Assembly: GCF_026870155.1 (NCBI RefSeq)
Contig: NZ_CP113975.1
Span: 4,898,001-4,962,000 of the forward strand
From: Flavobacterium marginilacus
GTDB lineage: Bacteria > Bacteroidota > Bacteroidia > Flavobacteriales > Flavobacteriaceae
DNA: 64,000 nt
Direction of reading: 5' to 3'
The notes beneath the pieces are model-generated. The model ran no database searches and was not told the DNA's origin. It saw nothing but the letters and a program-made list of their open reading frames with translations. Position numbers and translations under genes: made by a program. Below, piece after piece: positions 54,241 to 63,342 of the stretch (within the stretch, counting starts at the first letter, position 1; each line of letters begins with the position of its first letter).

Positions 54241-55944
54241 TTACCAGAACTTAACGTATAATGCAGCAATAACCAGCAAAGTGATTATCACCATAACGGT
54301 AGTCTGTGGTTTCAATTTGAACATTTCTGTATCCAATTCGAATGCTTTTGGATTCACTTTTGGTCCAGCCATACTGATACCAATCATTAAAAGCATTGTG
54401 AATAAGAATGATAATCCCATACAAATGTGGAAAGGAATTTCGTAAGTTCCTTTTGCAGTCTGGTACGCAGTGTATAAGATTGTCTCATTTCCAAATAATG
54501 CAGGTGCAAATTCGTTGAATAAAACAGATAGTAAGAAACCTGAAATTACACCAACAATAGCAGCTGTACCAGTTGTTCTTTTCCAGAACATACCAAGGAA
54601 GAACATAGCAAATACACCAGGACTAATAAAACCAGTATATTTTTGGATATAAGTAAAACCGCCTACTCCTCCAATTCCTAACAAGTCATCCCAAGTAAAC
54701 AATACAGCTAAAAGCATTGCTATGAAAACTGTATATCTTCCGATATTTACCTGTGCATTATCTGAAGCATTTCTTTGGATGTATTTTTTGTGAACATCTA
54801 AAGTATAGATAGTAGAGATACTGTTTACTTTTCCAGCCAAAGAAGCAACAATTGCTGCAGTTAAAGCCGCTACTGATAATCCTTTAATTCCTGTAGGAAG
54901 GAAAGTTAACATTGCAGAATATGCTCCGTCTTTGTGCCCTCCAGCCAATTGAGGTAAATGTCCGTTTTGGTATAAAACATAAGCAGCAATACCAGGAAGC
55001 ATTACGATAAGAGGCATTAATAATTTCAAAAAACCAGCAAATAAAATACCTGTACGTGCAGTCTGCAGATCAGCTCCCAAAGCTCTTTGAGTGATGTACT
55101 GGTTACAGCCCCAGTAGTTCAGATTAATAATCCAGATACCAGCAGCATACGACATTAAACCAGGAAAAGTAAGGTATTTATCGATAGCATTTTGATCAAA
55201 TGCAGCTGAAACGCGTTGAGTAGGTTCAGGAATAATCATTTTGAAATGCTCTGGTGCTTGACGCATCAATTCTTTGAAACCAGCAATAGCACCTTGACCA
55301 GAAGCTGGTAAATACTCTGCAACTGTAGTTAATGCAATGTAAGACGTAACTAAACCACCAATAATCAAAACAGCTACCTGAATAACATCTGTATAAGCTA
55401 CAACTTTCATACCTCCTAAAGAGATGATTAAAGCAAAAACTGCTAAGCCAATCATAATAGCATGCAAGTAGTCACCTCCTGTCAATCCATTAATAGCAAC
55501 AGCTCCTAAATATAAAATAGAAGTTAAGTTTACAAAAACATATAAAAACAGCCAAAAAACAGCCATAATCAAAGCTGTTGATTCGTTATATCTTTGTTTC
55601 AAAAATTGAGGCATGGTGTAAATCTTGTTTTTTAAATAAACAGGAATAAACCAAACAGCCACAATAATCAAGGCAATAGCAGCAAGCCACTCATAAGCAG
55701 CAACAGCGATTCCTAAAAAGAATCCTTCCCCGCTCATTCCGATAAATTGTTCTGCTGAAATGTTTGAAGCGATTAATGATGCTCCAATTGCCCACCATGT
55801 TAAAGTTCCTTCTGCAAGGAAATATGCTTTGGCATCGTGCTCGTTTCTTTCACGCTTGCGATAAATAATGTACCCGTAAACGGACACCACTATAAAATAA
55901 ATAATAAATACTGCATAATCTGCAAAAGCCAAGTTATTACTCAT
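54241..55944 (-). CDS. vSGLT-like Na+/sugar symporter (SSS family)
   Basis: 567 residues with about 14 transmembrane helices. It closely follows the Vibrio Na+/galactose symporter vSGLT in several blocks: ASLIASNISAEQFIGMSG (Na+ and sugar site Gln), AYEW (sugar-site Glu), NLTSILYLG and WGCNQYITQRAL (sugar-site Asn). It would bring galactose, or a related sugar, across the inner membrane. It lies about 300 nt after galE in the same direction, next to the Leloir genes, which supports galactose as substrate. Confidence 0.9.
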   Translation of the reverse strand: MSNNLAFADYAVFIIYFIVVSVYGYIIYRKRERNEHDAKAYFLAEGTLTWWAIGASLIASNISAEQFIGMSGEGFFLGIAVAAYEWLAAIALIIVAVWFIPVYLKNKIYTMPQFLKQRYNESTALIMAVFWLFLYVFVNLTSILYLGAVAINGLTGGDYLHAIMIGLAVFALIISLGGMKVVAYTDVIQVAVLIIGGLVTSYIALTTVAEYLPASGQGAIAGFKELMRQAPEHFKMIIPEPTQRVSAAFDQNAIDKYLTFPGLMSYAAGIWIINLNYWGCNQYITQRALGADLQTARTGILFAGFLKLLMPLIVMLPGIAAYVLYQNGHLPQLAGGHKDGAYSAMLTFLPTGIKGLSVAALTAAIVASLAGKVNSISTIYTLDVHKKYIQRNASDNAQVNIGRYTVFIAMLLAVLFTWDDLLGIGGVGGFTYIQKYTGFISPGVFAMFFLGMFWKRTTGTAAIVGVISGFLLSVLFNEFAPALFGNETILYTAYQTAKGTYEIPFHICMGLSFLFTMLLMIGISMAGPKVNPKAFELDTEMFKLKPQTTVMVIITLLVIAALYVKFW

Positions 55945-56134
55945 GAGTAAATAATTTTTTAAAAGTTAATATAAAGGTCATTTGTTTTTCTTTTTAATAG
56001 TTAATATCTGAAATAATTTGGGAGTGCCAATATAACACATCTTTCAAATAAAAAAGAGTAATTTCTCACTCAAATTAAACATAAAATAAAAAATATGTTT
56101 TAATAATATTGTTTTATTATGAATTATTGAATGT

Positions 56135-56164
56135 CAAATGTAAAATAAAAAAATTTATTAGCAA
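56135..56164 (-). promoter_or_regulatory. Candidate promoter of the symporter gene
   Basis: On the minus strand, TTG (56164-56162) and TACATTTG (56142-56135) are 19 nt apart. The leader to the ATG at 55944 would be roughly 185 nt. It would allow the symporter to be expressed separately from galKTE. Confidence 0.45.
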
Positions 56165-56243
56165 TGCTTATAAATGTGTTTTTTACATTTATTTTGTTTT
56201 CACAATAGTAAACTCCGTATGATTAGTCTTTTAACTAAACATT

Positions 56244-57278
56244 TTAAGATTTAAATTTAGGACTTTTTCTGATTTTCTGCTCCCATTTCCATGCACTTGC
56301 CATCGCTTCTTCCAATGATGAAACAGTTTTCCAGCCCAAAACATTATTGGCTTTATCCGTGTTGGCATAAGCCTCTGTAACATCCCCTTCTCTTCTTTCA
56401 ACAATTTTGTACGGCAGTTTCTGACCGCTCACTTTTTCAAAAGCGCTGATTACTTCCAGAACTGAGCTTCCCGTTCCTGTTCCAAGGTTGAAAATTTCTA
56501 ATGGTTCTGCATTTTTCTTGTTTAATAAACGCTGCAATGCAATTACGTGTGCTTTAGCCAGATCGACTACATGAATGTAATCGCGTACACAGGTTCCGTC
56601 AACGGTTGGGTAATCGTTGCCATAAACAGATAATTCGGCACGCAGTCCCATTCCTGCCTGAGTAATAAAAGGAACTAAATTTTGCGGAACTCCAATTGGC
56701 AGTTCACCAATTTCAGCAGAAGGATGTGCCCCGATAGGATTGAAATAACGAAGAAGAATAGCATTGATGTTACTAACTTTCACCACATCTTCAATAATCT
56801 CTTCCCCTATCTGTTTAGTATTTCCGTAAGGTGATAATGCAGGCTGAATAGAAGTATTCTCCGCAATAGGCATTACTTCGGCCTGACCGTAAACTGTACA
56901 AGAGGAGCTAAAGATAAAATGTGCTTCTTTCTTTTTCTCTAATTCCTGTAATATGTAAACCAATGCGCCTAAATTATTTTCATAATAAAGCAAAGGATTT
57001 TTTACGCTTTCGCCAACAGCTTTGGAAGCCGCAAAATGAATTACTCCCGCAACATCATCATGCTCTGCAAAAAAGCGCTGTACATCCTTTTTTTCTCTTA
57101 AATCAATTCCAGAAAAAATCGGTTTTTTACCTGTAATTCGTTCGATACCATCCAAAACTTCGATAGAAGAATTGGAAAGATTATCGATAACTACCACATC
57201 AAAACCTTGATTCTGTAATTCGACAACGGTATGAGATCCTATAAATCCCAAACCGCCTGTAACGACTATCTTACTCAT
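56244..57278 (-). CDS. galE: UDP-glucose 4-epimerase
   Basis: Interconverts UDP-galactose and UDP-glucose in the Leloir pathway. 344 residues, short-chain dehydrogenase fold: NAD-binding GGLGFIGSHTV at the N-terminus, catalytic SSCTVYG and SPYGNTK (Tyr and Lys of the YxxxK motif, near residue 150). Its ATG is 1 nt from the galT stop, so the two are co-transcribed. Confidence 0.96.
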   Translation of the reverse strand: MSKIVVTGGLGFIGSHTVVELQNQGFDVVVIDNLSNSSIEVLDGIERITGKKPIFSGIDLREKKDVQRFFAEHDDVAGVIHFAASKAVGESVKNPLLYYENNLGALVYILQELEKKKEAHFIFSSSCTVYGQAEVMPIAENTSIQPALSPYGNTKQIGEEIIEDVVKVSNINAILLRYFNPIGAHPSAEIGELPIGVPQNLVPFITQAGMGLRAELSVYGNDYPTVDGTCVRDYIHVVDLAKAHVIALQRLLNKKNAEPLEIFNLGTGTGSSVLEVISAFEKVSGQKLPYKIVERREGDVTEAYANTDKANNVLGWKTVSSLEEAMASAWKWEQKIRKSPKFKS

Positions 57279-57279
57279 T

Positions 57280-58338
57280 TTATTTGTTTTTATAATGTAT
57301 ATCTGAAAGTGCTTTTAATACTGCTGCACTTTTCTCTGGTGTAATATCTCTTTGTGCTTCACCCATCATTTCATACCCAACCATAAATTTCTTTACAGAA
57401 GCGGAACGCAATAACGGCGGATAAAAATGCATATGAAACTGCCATTCCGGATGCTCTTCACCATCTGTAGGTGCTTGATGAATACCTGAAGAATACGGGA
57501 AAGAGGTTTCAAAAAGATTATCGTATTTTATCGTTAATGCCTTTAAAATTGAAGCATAAGCCAAAACTTCTTCAGAAGTAAACTCGGTAATTTTGGTAAT
57601 ATGCCTTTTGCTGATAATCATTGTTTCAAACGGCCAGATTGCCCAAAAAGGAACCAAAGCCACGAAGTGATCATTCTCAATAACGATACGATCTTTCACT
57701 TTTAATTCCTCCTGCAGATAATCCAGCAGAAGGTTGCTGTTATTTTTTTCAAAATATGCTTTTAAACTATTTTGAGTTTTTTCTACTTGAGTAGGCAGAG
57801 AGGACTGCGCCCAAATCTGTCCGTGCGGGTGCGGGTTGCTGCATCCCATAACACTCCCTTTATTTTCGAAAATCTGAACGTGATTAATGTAATCAACATT
57901 TCCTAAATCGGTATATTCTTTCTGCCAGGTTTTAACAATATTCTCAATTCCCTCCAGCTCCATTTCAGGCAGCGTCAGATCGTGTCTTGGCGAAAAACAG
58001 ACAACTCTTGCAATACCGCGTTCCGGCTGTGCTTTAAAGAAAGTAGGTTTTAAATCTTCTTCAAACAAAATAGGTTCCTGCTTTACGGCAGCAAAATCAT
58101 TTTCGAAGACAAAACTCGATTCATAATTAGGGTTCACTTCTCCATTGGCACGAACATTCCCTGCGCATAAATAACAAGCAGGATCATACTCTGGAAGTAC
58201 ATCTGTGTGGATTTTTTCGTTCTGTCCCTGCCAGGGTCTTGTTGCTCTGTGCGGCGACACCAATACCCATTCGTTAATTAACGGATTGAAACGTCTGTGC
58301 GGATCTTCGTTTATATCAAAATTTTTCATTTTATTCAT
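57280..58338 (-). CDS. galT: Galactose-1-phosphate uridylyltransferase
   Basis: Transfers UMP from UDP-glucose to galactose-1-phosphate. 352 residues. The active-site His lies in NPHPHGQIWAQ, zinc-binding residues in YLCAGN near residue 55, and the family start is DPHRRFNPLINEWVLVSPHR. Two ATGs, at 58338 and 58329, are possible. It lies between galK (gap of 136 nt with inverted repeats) and galE (1 nt). Confidence 0.96.
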   Translation of the reverse strand: MNKMKNFDINEDPHRRFNPLINEWVLVSPHRATRPWQGQNEKIHTDVLPEYDPACYLCAGNVRANGEVNPNYESSFVFENDFAAVKQEPILFEEDLKPTFFKAQPERGIARVVCFSPRHDLTLPEMELEGIENIVKTWQKEYTDLGNVDYINHVQIFENKGSVMGCSNPHPHGQIWAQSSLPTQVEKTQNSLKAYFEKNNSNLLLDYLQEELKVKDRIVIENDHFVALVPFWAIWPFETMIISKRHITKITEFTSEEVLAYASILKALTIKYDNLFETSFPYSSGIHQAPTDGEEHPEWQFHMHFYPPLLRSASVKKFMVGYEMMGEAQRDITPEKSAAVLKALSDIHYKNK

Positions 58339-58474
58339 TTTATGGTTTTACCACGGGCTAAGTGGGAATTTTTTCGCCACAAATTGTACAAATTAACGCA
58401 AATTAATTTTTGCCCTTTAAAAAATTTGTCCAATTTATACAATTTGCAGTGTTATTTTTTCAAATTCTAGTATT

Positions 58475-59647
58475 CTAAAGTGCTCCTTCGTACAATGATG
58501 TACCGTTTCCGATTTTTACATCATAAATTTTCAGTTCTATATCAAAAGCTTCTTTGTATAATTTTGAGAACTTATCTTTTATCTGCTGCTCTTGTCCTTT
58601 TTTAACTAAATTAATAGTACAGCCTCCAAAACCGCCTCCCATCAGTCTTGAACCAATAACTGCAGTTTCAGCTTTAGCCAAATCAACCAATAAATCCAGC
58701 TCTTCACAGCTTACTTCGTAATCTTTGGACAAACCTTCGTGAGTTGCAAACATAAGCTGTCCTAATAATTCAATGTTTCCATTGTCTAATGTTTCACACG
58801 CCTGAATAACGCGGTTGATTTCTTTTACCACAAAAAGAGAACGTCTGAAAACGTCGTGACTCATTTTATCTTTTAAATCAATGATCGTCTGCTCTGTACA
58901 GTCTCTGAAACTTTTTATCTCTGGGAAATTAGATTTTACAATTGCAATTCCTTCTTCACATTGCTGTCTTCTTTCATTGTAAGCCGATGTCATCAGCGAG
59001 TGCTTAACATTCGAATCAAACAAAATCAATGAATAATCATTAAAATCGGCATTGTGGTATTCGTATTCTAATGTCTTGCAGTCAATTTTGATTACTTTAT
59101 TTTCCAAGCCCATTACACTCGAAAACTGATCCATAATTCCGCAGTTGATTCCAACCCAGTGCTCCGCTTTTTGTCCCGTTAATGCAATATCAACTTTAGG
59201 AATCTGTAAACCAAAAAGCTCTTTGATTCCAAAAATCGTCCCGCACTCCAAAGCTGCCGAAGAAGATAATCCTGATCCAACAGGAATATTACTGCTAAAT
59301 ACACAATTAAAACCTTCAAAAGAAAATCCTTTATCCTGTAATTGCTTAATAACTCCCAAAATATAATTGGTCCAAACCACTTCGCTCAATACAATCTCTT
59401 GTGTCAAATCAACTTCAAATTCTTCATTTAAATCGATAGCAACAATTTTAGACTGCTTCGAATTGCTTTTTGCAAAAGCGAAACAAATAATCTTGTCGAT
59501 GGCTGCTGGCAAAACATAGCCGTCATTATAATCGATGTGTTCACCAATAATGTTAATTCTCCCTGGAGAAAGTACTATTTTTTCTGGAGCATCACCAAAT
59601 GTCTCTTGAAAAAAATCAGTCGTTTTTTTAATTAATAAATCGTTCAT
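58475..59647 (-). CDS. galK: Galactokinase
   Basis: Phosphorylates galactose with ATP. 390 residues, GHMP kinase family: galactokinase signature in PGRINIIGEHIDYNDGYV near the N-terminus, ATP loop PVGSGLSSSAALE (about 121-133) and C-terminal GSRLMGGGFGGCTI. First of the galK-galT-galE set, 90 nt after the GH2 gene, a gap that contains a GC-rich repeat. Confidence 0.97.
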   Translation of the reverse strand: MNDLLIKKTTDFFQETFGDAPEKIVLSPGRINIIGEHIDYNDGYVLPAAIDKIICFAFAKSNSKQSKIVAIDLNEEFEVDLTQEIVLSEVVWTNYILGVIKQLQDKGFSFEGFNCVFSSNIPVGSGLSSSAALECGTIFGIKELFGLQIPKVDIALTGQKAEHWVGINCGIMDQFSSVMGLENKVIKIDCKTLEYEYHNADFNDYSLILFDSNVKHSLMTSAYNERRQQCEEGIAIVKSNFPEIKSFRDCTEQTIIDLKDKMSHDVFRRSLFVVKEINRVIQACETLDNGNIELLGQLMFATHEGLSKDYEVSCEELDLLVDLAKAETAVIGSRLMGGGFGGCTINLVKKGQEQQIKDKFSKLYKEAFDIELKIYDVKIGNGTSLYEGAL

Positions 59648-59684
59648 TTTCTTTAAATTACTATTGTTTTGAAATTAATTATCT

Positions 59685-59717
59685 TCACCCCCAGCCCCTC
59701 TCCTTTGGTGAGGGGGA
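59685..59717. repeat. GC-rich hairpin repeat in the GH2-galK gap
   Basis: CACCCCCAGCCCCTC, TCCTTTGGT, GAGGGGGAG: the arms CCCCTC (59695-59700) and GAGGGG (59710-59715) can pair. Its GC content stands out sharply from the AT-rich surroundings, and the sequence type is one often seen scattered in bacterial genomes. Confidence 0.55.
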
Positions 59718-59737
59718 GCGAGTTTATATTGTATTAT

Positions 59738-62164
59738 TTATTTTTCAGACATCAAGGTCAATTTACCGCTCTTGAGTCCCGCACCATCTACTTCAAGTTT
59801 TATATCGCCTGCAGCTGTTGTCGATTTTACAAGTACTACCAGCTTTCCGCTGAAAAGTTTCATGGTATCTTTATGAAATATTTCAAGTGAAGTCGCATCA
59901 CCATTGCAGGCTGCTCTGTACGTACCCGCTCCCGTAACCTTAAATTTTAACTGATTCGCCGCCGTAGGACAAGGAATTCCGTTTTTATCAACTACAGATA
60001 CTGTTACAAAAGATATATCTTCGCCATCTGCAGTTATTGTTTTCCTGTCTGCGTCCAAAACAATCTGATAAGGCTTGCCGGCAGTACGTACTTCTTCTTC
60101 AGCGACAGCTTTTCCATTGTCATCTAAAGCCACTACTTTTACAGTTCCCGGCTCATATTTTACATCCATCCACATCAAACGGTAACGATTCTGAGGTGTG
60201 TTTTTATTTTTTTTCTGCACGCCCATACTTTTGCCGTTTACAAAAAGCTCAGCACTGTTGTAACTTGTATACACAAAAACAGGTGTTGTCTCTCCTTCTC
60301 GTCCTTCCCAGTTCCAATGAGGCAGAATATGAAGTGTTGCTTCTTTTGTATTCCAACGGCTTCTATATAAGTAGTAGCGGTCTTTTGGCAGACCAGCCAA
60401 ATCATTAATTCCAAAATAAGAACTTCGGGACGGCCAGCTTTCGTCATAAGGAGTTGGTTCACCCAAATAATCGAAACCAGTCCATACAAACTCACCGATT
60501 ACCCAAGGCTTGTCATCCTGAAGCACAAAATCTTCATCAGGTACATTCGACCAGCTGCAGGCTTCCAAATCATAAGATGATGACTGGAAATCCGGATACT
60601 GTTTCATCTTTTTCTGAACTACAGGAAATTTATAAATCCCTCTCGAACTAACTGTTGAAGCTGTTTCTGAACCTAAAATAAACCCCTGCGGAAATTTTTT
60701 AAATGCCTCATCATACAAATGCACGCGATAATTCAATCCCGGAATATCCAGCAAAGCTCCAAAACCCGATTCCATAGTCGCTTTTACCTGATCCATTCCC
60801 ACAGTTACCGGACGAGTCGGGTCTTCTCTGTGAAATATTTCCTGTAGCCACTTCGCTCTTTTTACACCTGCTTCTCCCCATTGATCCGGCACTTCATTTC
60901 CAGAACTCCACATCACAATAGAAGGATGATTTCTTGTTGCCTGCACCAAATTCACGACATCTTTTTCAGCATATTCATTAAAAAAACGATGATAGCCGTT
61001 GTCAACTTTTGCTTTTGCCCATTCGTCAAAACTCTCTGCCAAAAACATGAAACCCATTTCATCTGCCAATTCAAGCTGTTCGAAAGAAGGCATATTGTGT
61101 GAACTGCGTATCGCATTACAGCCTAGATCTTTTAATATCGTCATTTGTCTGCGCAAAGCAGCTTTATTCACAGCAGTTCCTAATGGACCAAGATCGTGAT
61201 GAAGACAGACTCCCTTAAATTTGGTTATCTTTCCATTTAGACTAAAGCCTTTATTAGCTTCATATTTTATTTCCCTAATCCCAAAACGTGTTGAAATCTC
61301 ATCTTTCAGTTCTTTTCCAACATATAATTGAGAAACCGCTTTATACAGATACGGCGTTTCGGGACTCCATAATTTTGGCTTATCAACTTTTATGTTTTGA
61401 TCGAACTCTTTTCCGAATTGAATATCCGATTCTTCTGAATTTAATTTATGACCATCAGCATCAAAAATAGTGGTTACCAAACGTGTATTTTCCCCAGAAG
61501 CTTTTGTCTTAATATTAACTTTTGCCGATTCTTCGCTTATAAAAGGTGTGGTTACAAACTGTCCCCATTGGTCAATGCTTTCATTGTTTTTTACAATGAC
61601 ACTTACTTTGCGGTATAAACCGGCACCAGGATACCAGCGGGAAGCAAATTCTTTATTAGTTAGTTTTACTGCCAATGTGTTGGCTCCTTCTTGTACAAAT
61701 TGAGAAACATCAAAATAAAAATAACTATAGCCATACGCCCATTCTCCAACTTTTTTTCCGTTTAAATAAACTTGAGGCTCGCTCATCGCTCCTTCAAAAA
61801 GCAAAAGTATTTTTTTCCCTTTTGAATTATTAGGCAAAGTAAATGTATTGCGGTACCATGCTGTTCCAATATGAGGTAAAGCTCCCGTTCTTCCAGTTTT
61901 TTCGGAAGCAGCTTTCTCTCCGTTCTGAACAATCGCAACATTCTGAATATCTACATTTTTATCAAAAGGACCATAAATTGCCCAGTCATGCGGTACAGTT
62001 ACCGATTCCCATTTTGAATCGTTAAAATTTACATTAAACACCTCTGCAAAATCACCTTTTTGAAATTTCCAATTGGTATCTAACACTTTAACCTCTCGTA
62101 CTTGAGACATAGCCACCTGTGTAAATGCTAAAAATATAACAAGAATACTTATCAATTTTTTCAT
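59738..62164 (-). CDS. GH2 beta-galactosidase, secreted
   Basis: 808 residues with a signal peptide (MKKLISILVIFLAFTQVAMS). GH2 layout: sugar-binding sandwich (VTVPHDWAIYGPFDK), immunoglobulin-like domain, TIM barrel with acid/base in MWSSGNEVPDQWG and nucleophile in ILGSETASTVSSRG, then the C-terminal sandwich (DADRKTITADGEDISFVTV). With the GH53 enzymes it would split galacto-oligosaccharides to galactose for GalK. It is a paralogue of the xyloglucan-locus GH2 at 39480-41960, but with a plain signal peptide rather than a lipobox. Confidence 0.9.
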   Translation of the reverse strand: MKKLISILVIFLAFTQVAMSQVREVKVLDTNWKFQKGDFAEVFNVNFNDSKWESVTVPHDWAIYGPFDKNVDIQNVAIVQNGEKAASEKTGRTGALPHIGTAWYRNTFTLPNNSKGKKILLLFEGAMSEPQVYLNGKKVGEWAYGYSYFYFDVSQFVQEGANTLAVKLTNKEFASRWYPGAGLYRKVSVIVKNNESIDQWGQFVTTPFISEESAKVNIKTKASGENTRLVTTIFDADGHKLNSEESDIQFGKEFDQNIKVDKPKLWSPETPYLYKAVSQLYVGKELKDEISTRFGIREIKYEANKGFSLNGKITKFKGVCLHHDLGPLGTAVNKAALRRQMTILKDLGCNAIRSSHNMPSFEQLELADEMGFMFLAESFDEWAKAKVDNGYHRFFNEYAEKDVVNLVQATRNHPSIVMWSSGNEVPDQWGEAGVKRAKWLQEIFHREDPTRPVTVGMDQVKATMESGFGALLDIPGLNYRVHLYDEAFKKFPQGFILGSETASTVSSRGIYKFPVVQKKMKQYPDFQSSSYDLEACSWSNVPDEDFVLQDDKPWVIGEFVWTGFDYLGEPTPYDESWPSRSSYFGINDLAGLPKDRYYLYRSRWNTKEATLHILPHWNWEGREGETTPVFVYTSYNSAELFVNGKSMGVQKKNKNTPQNRYRLMWMDVKYEPGTVKVVALDDNGKAVAEEEVRTAGKPYQIVLDADRKTITADGEDISFVTVSVVDKNGIPCPTAANQLKFKVTGAGTYRAACNGDATSLEIFHKDTMKLFSGKLVVLVKSTTAAGDIKLEVDGAGLKSGKLTLMSEK

Positions 62165-62294
62165 TTTATAACATATTAGAATTTTAGTTTTTGTTAAAAG
62201 CCTTATAAGAATAGCTAAAGTTACTTATTTATAATTTCATTTTGTTAGCCAATATTTTTATTGCACTTCAATTTATATAACCTTATATGGTTTA

Positions 62295-63329
62295 TTATTC
62301 TTTAAATGCATCCAATGCCATAGACGGCTTCCCGTCAGATTTCCAAGCACTTAATTCATAGTGGCTCCATGATTTTGCACCTTGAGGCTCCCAGTAAATC
62401 ACGCCCAGACCTTTATTATTTGGCACTGCCTTTACTGCTTTGATAACGGCTGCCAGCATATCATAGGTATTTTGTTCCTGCGTATCTATCCCGCCAACCT
62501 CAACAATCATTACCTCTTTATTGTATCGGGATGCCATGTCATTCAGATTATTAGCCAGATCTGTTATGTTTTCTTTATAATCTGTTTTAATCCAAAAAGG
62601 GTAATACGACAATCCGATTACATCATACTTAACATTATTGGCTTTGGCATTATCAAAAAACCATCTGAATTTTTCACTGTTATTTCCTTCGTCTAAATGA
62701 ACAATAACTTTGATTTTTTTATCGACAGCCTTTACTGCATCATATCCTTTATTCAGTAACTGCGCCAGCTGATTGAAGTTACTTGTACTCCCATCCGGCC
62801 ACAGCATTCCCCCTGGTATTTCATTTCCTACCTGTACCCATTCTGGAGTAACATCTGCTTTTTTTAAAGCCTTCAAAACATCTTCGGTATGAAAATAAAC
62901 ATCATTTAGCAACTCTGAAAAAGTATGATTTTGCCATTCCAGCGGTTTATTCTGTTTCCCTGGATCAGCCCAGGAATCGCTGTAATGGAAATCAATCATA
63001 ATACGCATTCCCATCTTTTGGGCACGGACAGCCATCGTTACTGTCTCCTCCTTACTGCAGTGCCCGCTTGCTTTATCATCCGAAGGATTTACCCAGACAC
63101 GCAGTCTTATAGTATTTATTCCCCGGTCTTTCAGCAGCTGCAGGCAGTCTTTTTGAGTTCCGTCGGTATCAAAAAATTTATATCCTGTAGCTTCCATTTG
63201 CGGCAGCCAGCCCACATCGGCTCCTTTTGCAAAAACATTTATTTTGGGTCTGCTTTCATTTTTATTAAACATACTGCATGAAAAAGCAAATGCCATAAGA
63301 ATCCCTATTGAAAATAATGTCTTCTTCAT
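62295..63329 (-). CDS. GH53 endo-beta-1,4-galactanase, lipoprotein
   Basis: 344 residues with a lipoprotein signal (lipobox AFSC, Cys18). The GH53 barrel: GADVGWLPQMEATGYKF at the start, IDFHYSDSWADPGKQ, acid/base Glu in WVQVGNEIPGGMLWPDG and nucleophile Glu in MIVEVGG. It cleaves beta-1,4-galactan side chains of pectin, probably at the cell surface. It lies 13 nt after a second GH53 gene. Confidence 0.94.
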   Translation of the reverse strand: MKKTLFSIGILMAFAFSCSMFNKNESRPKINVFAKGADVGWLPQMEATGYKFFDTDGTQKDCLQLLKDRGINTIRLRVWVNPSDDKASGHCSKEETVTMAVRAQKMGMRIMIDFHYSDSWADPGKQNKPLEWQNHTFSELLNDVYFHTEDVLKALKKADVTPEWVQVGNEIPGGMLWPDGSTSNFNQLAQLLNKGYDAVKAVDKKIKVIVHLDEGNNSEKFRWFFDNAKANNVKYDVIGLSYYPFWIKTDYKENITDLANNLNDMASRYNKEVMIVEVGGIDTQEQNTYDMLAAVIKAVKAVPNNKGLGVIYWEPQGAKSWSHYELSAWKSDGKPSMALDAFKE

Positions 63330-63342
63330 ATTCTGTTTTTTT

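Noticed and set aside
59669..59890. Rightward 73-residue frame in the GH2-galK gap
   Set aside because: It runs antisense through the end of GH2 and through the GC-rich repeat; a shadow frame.
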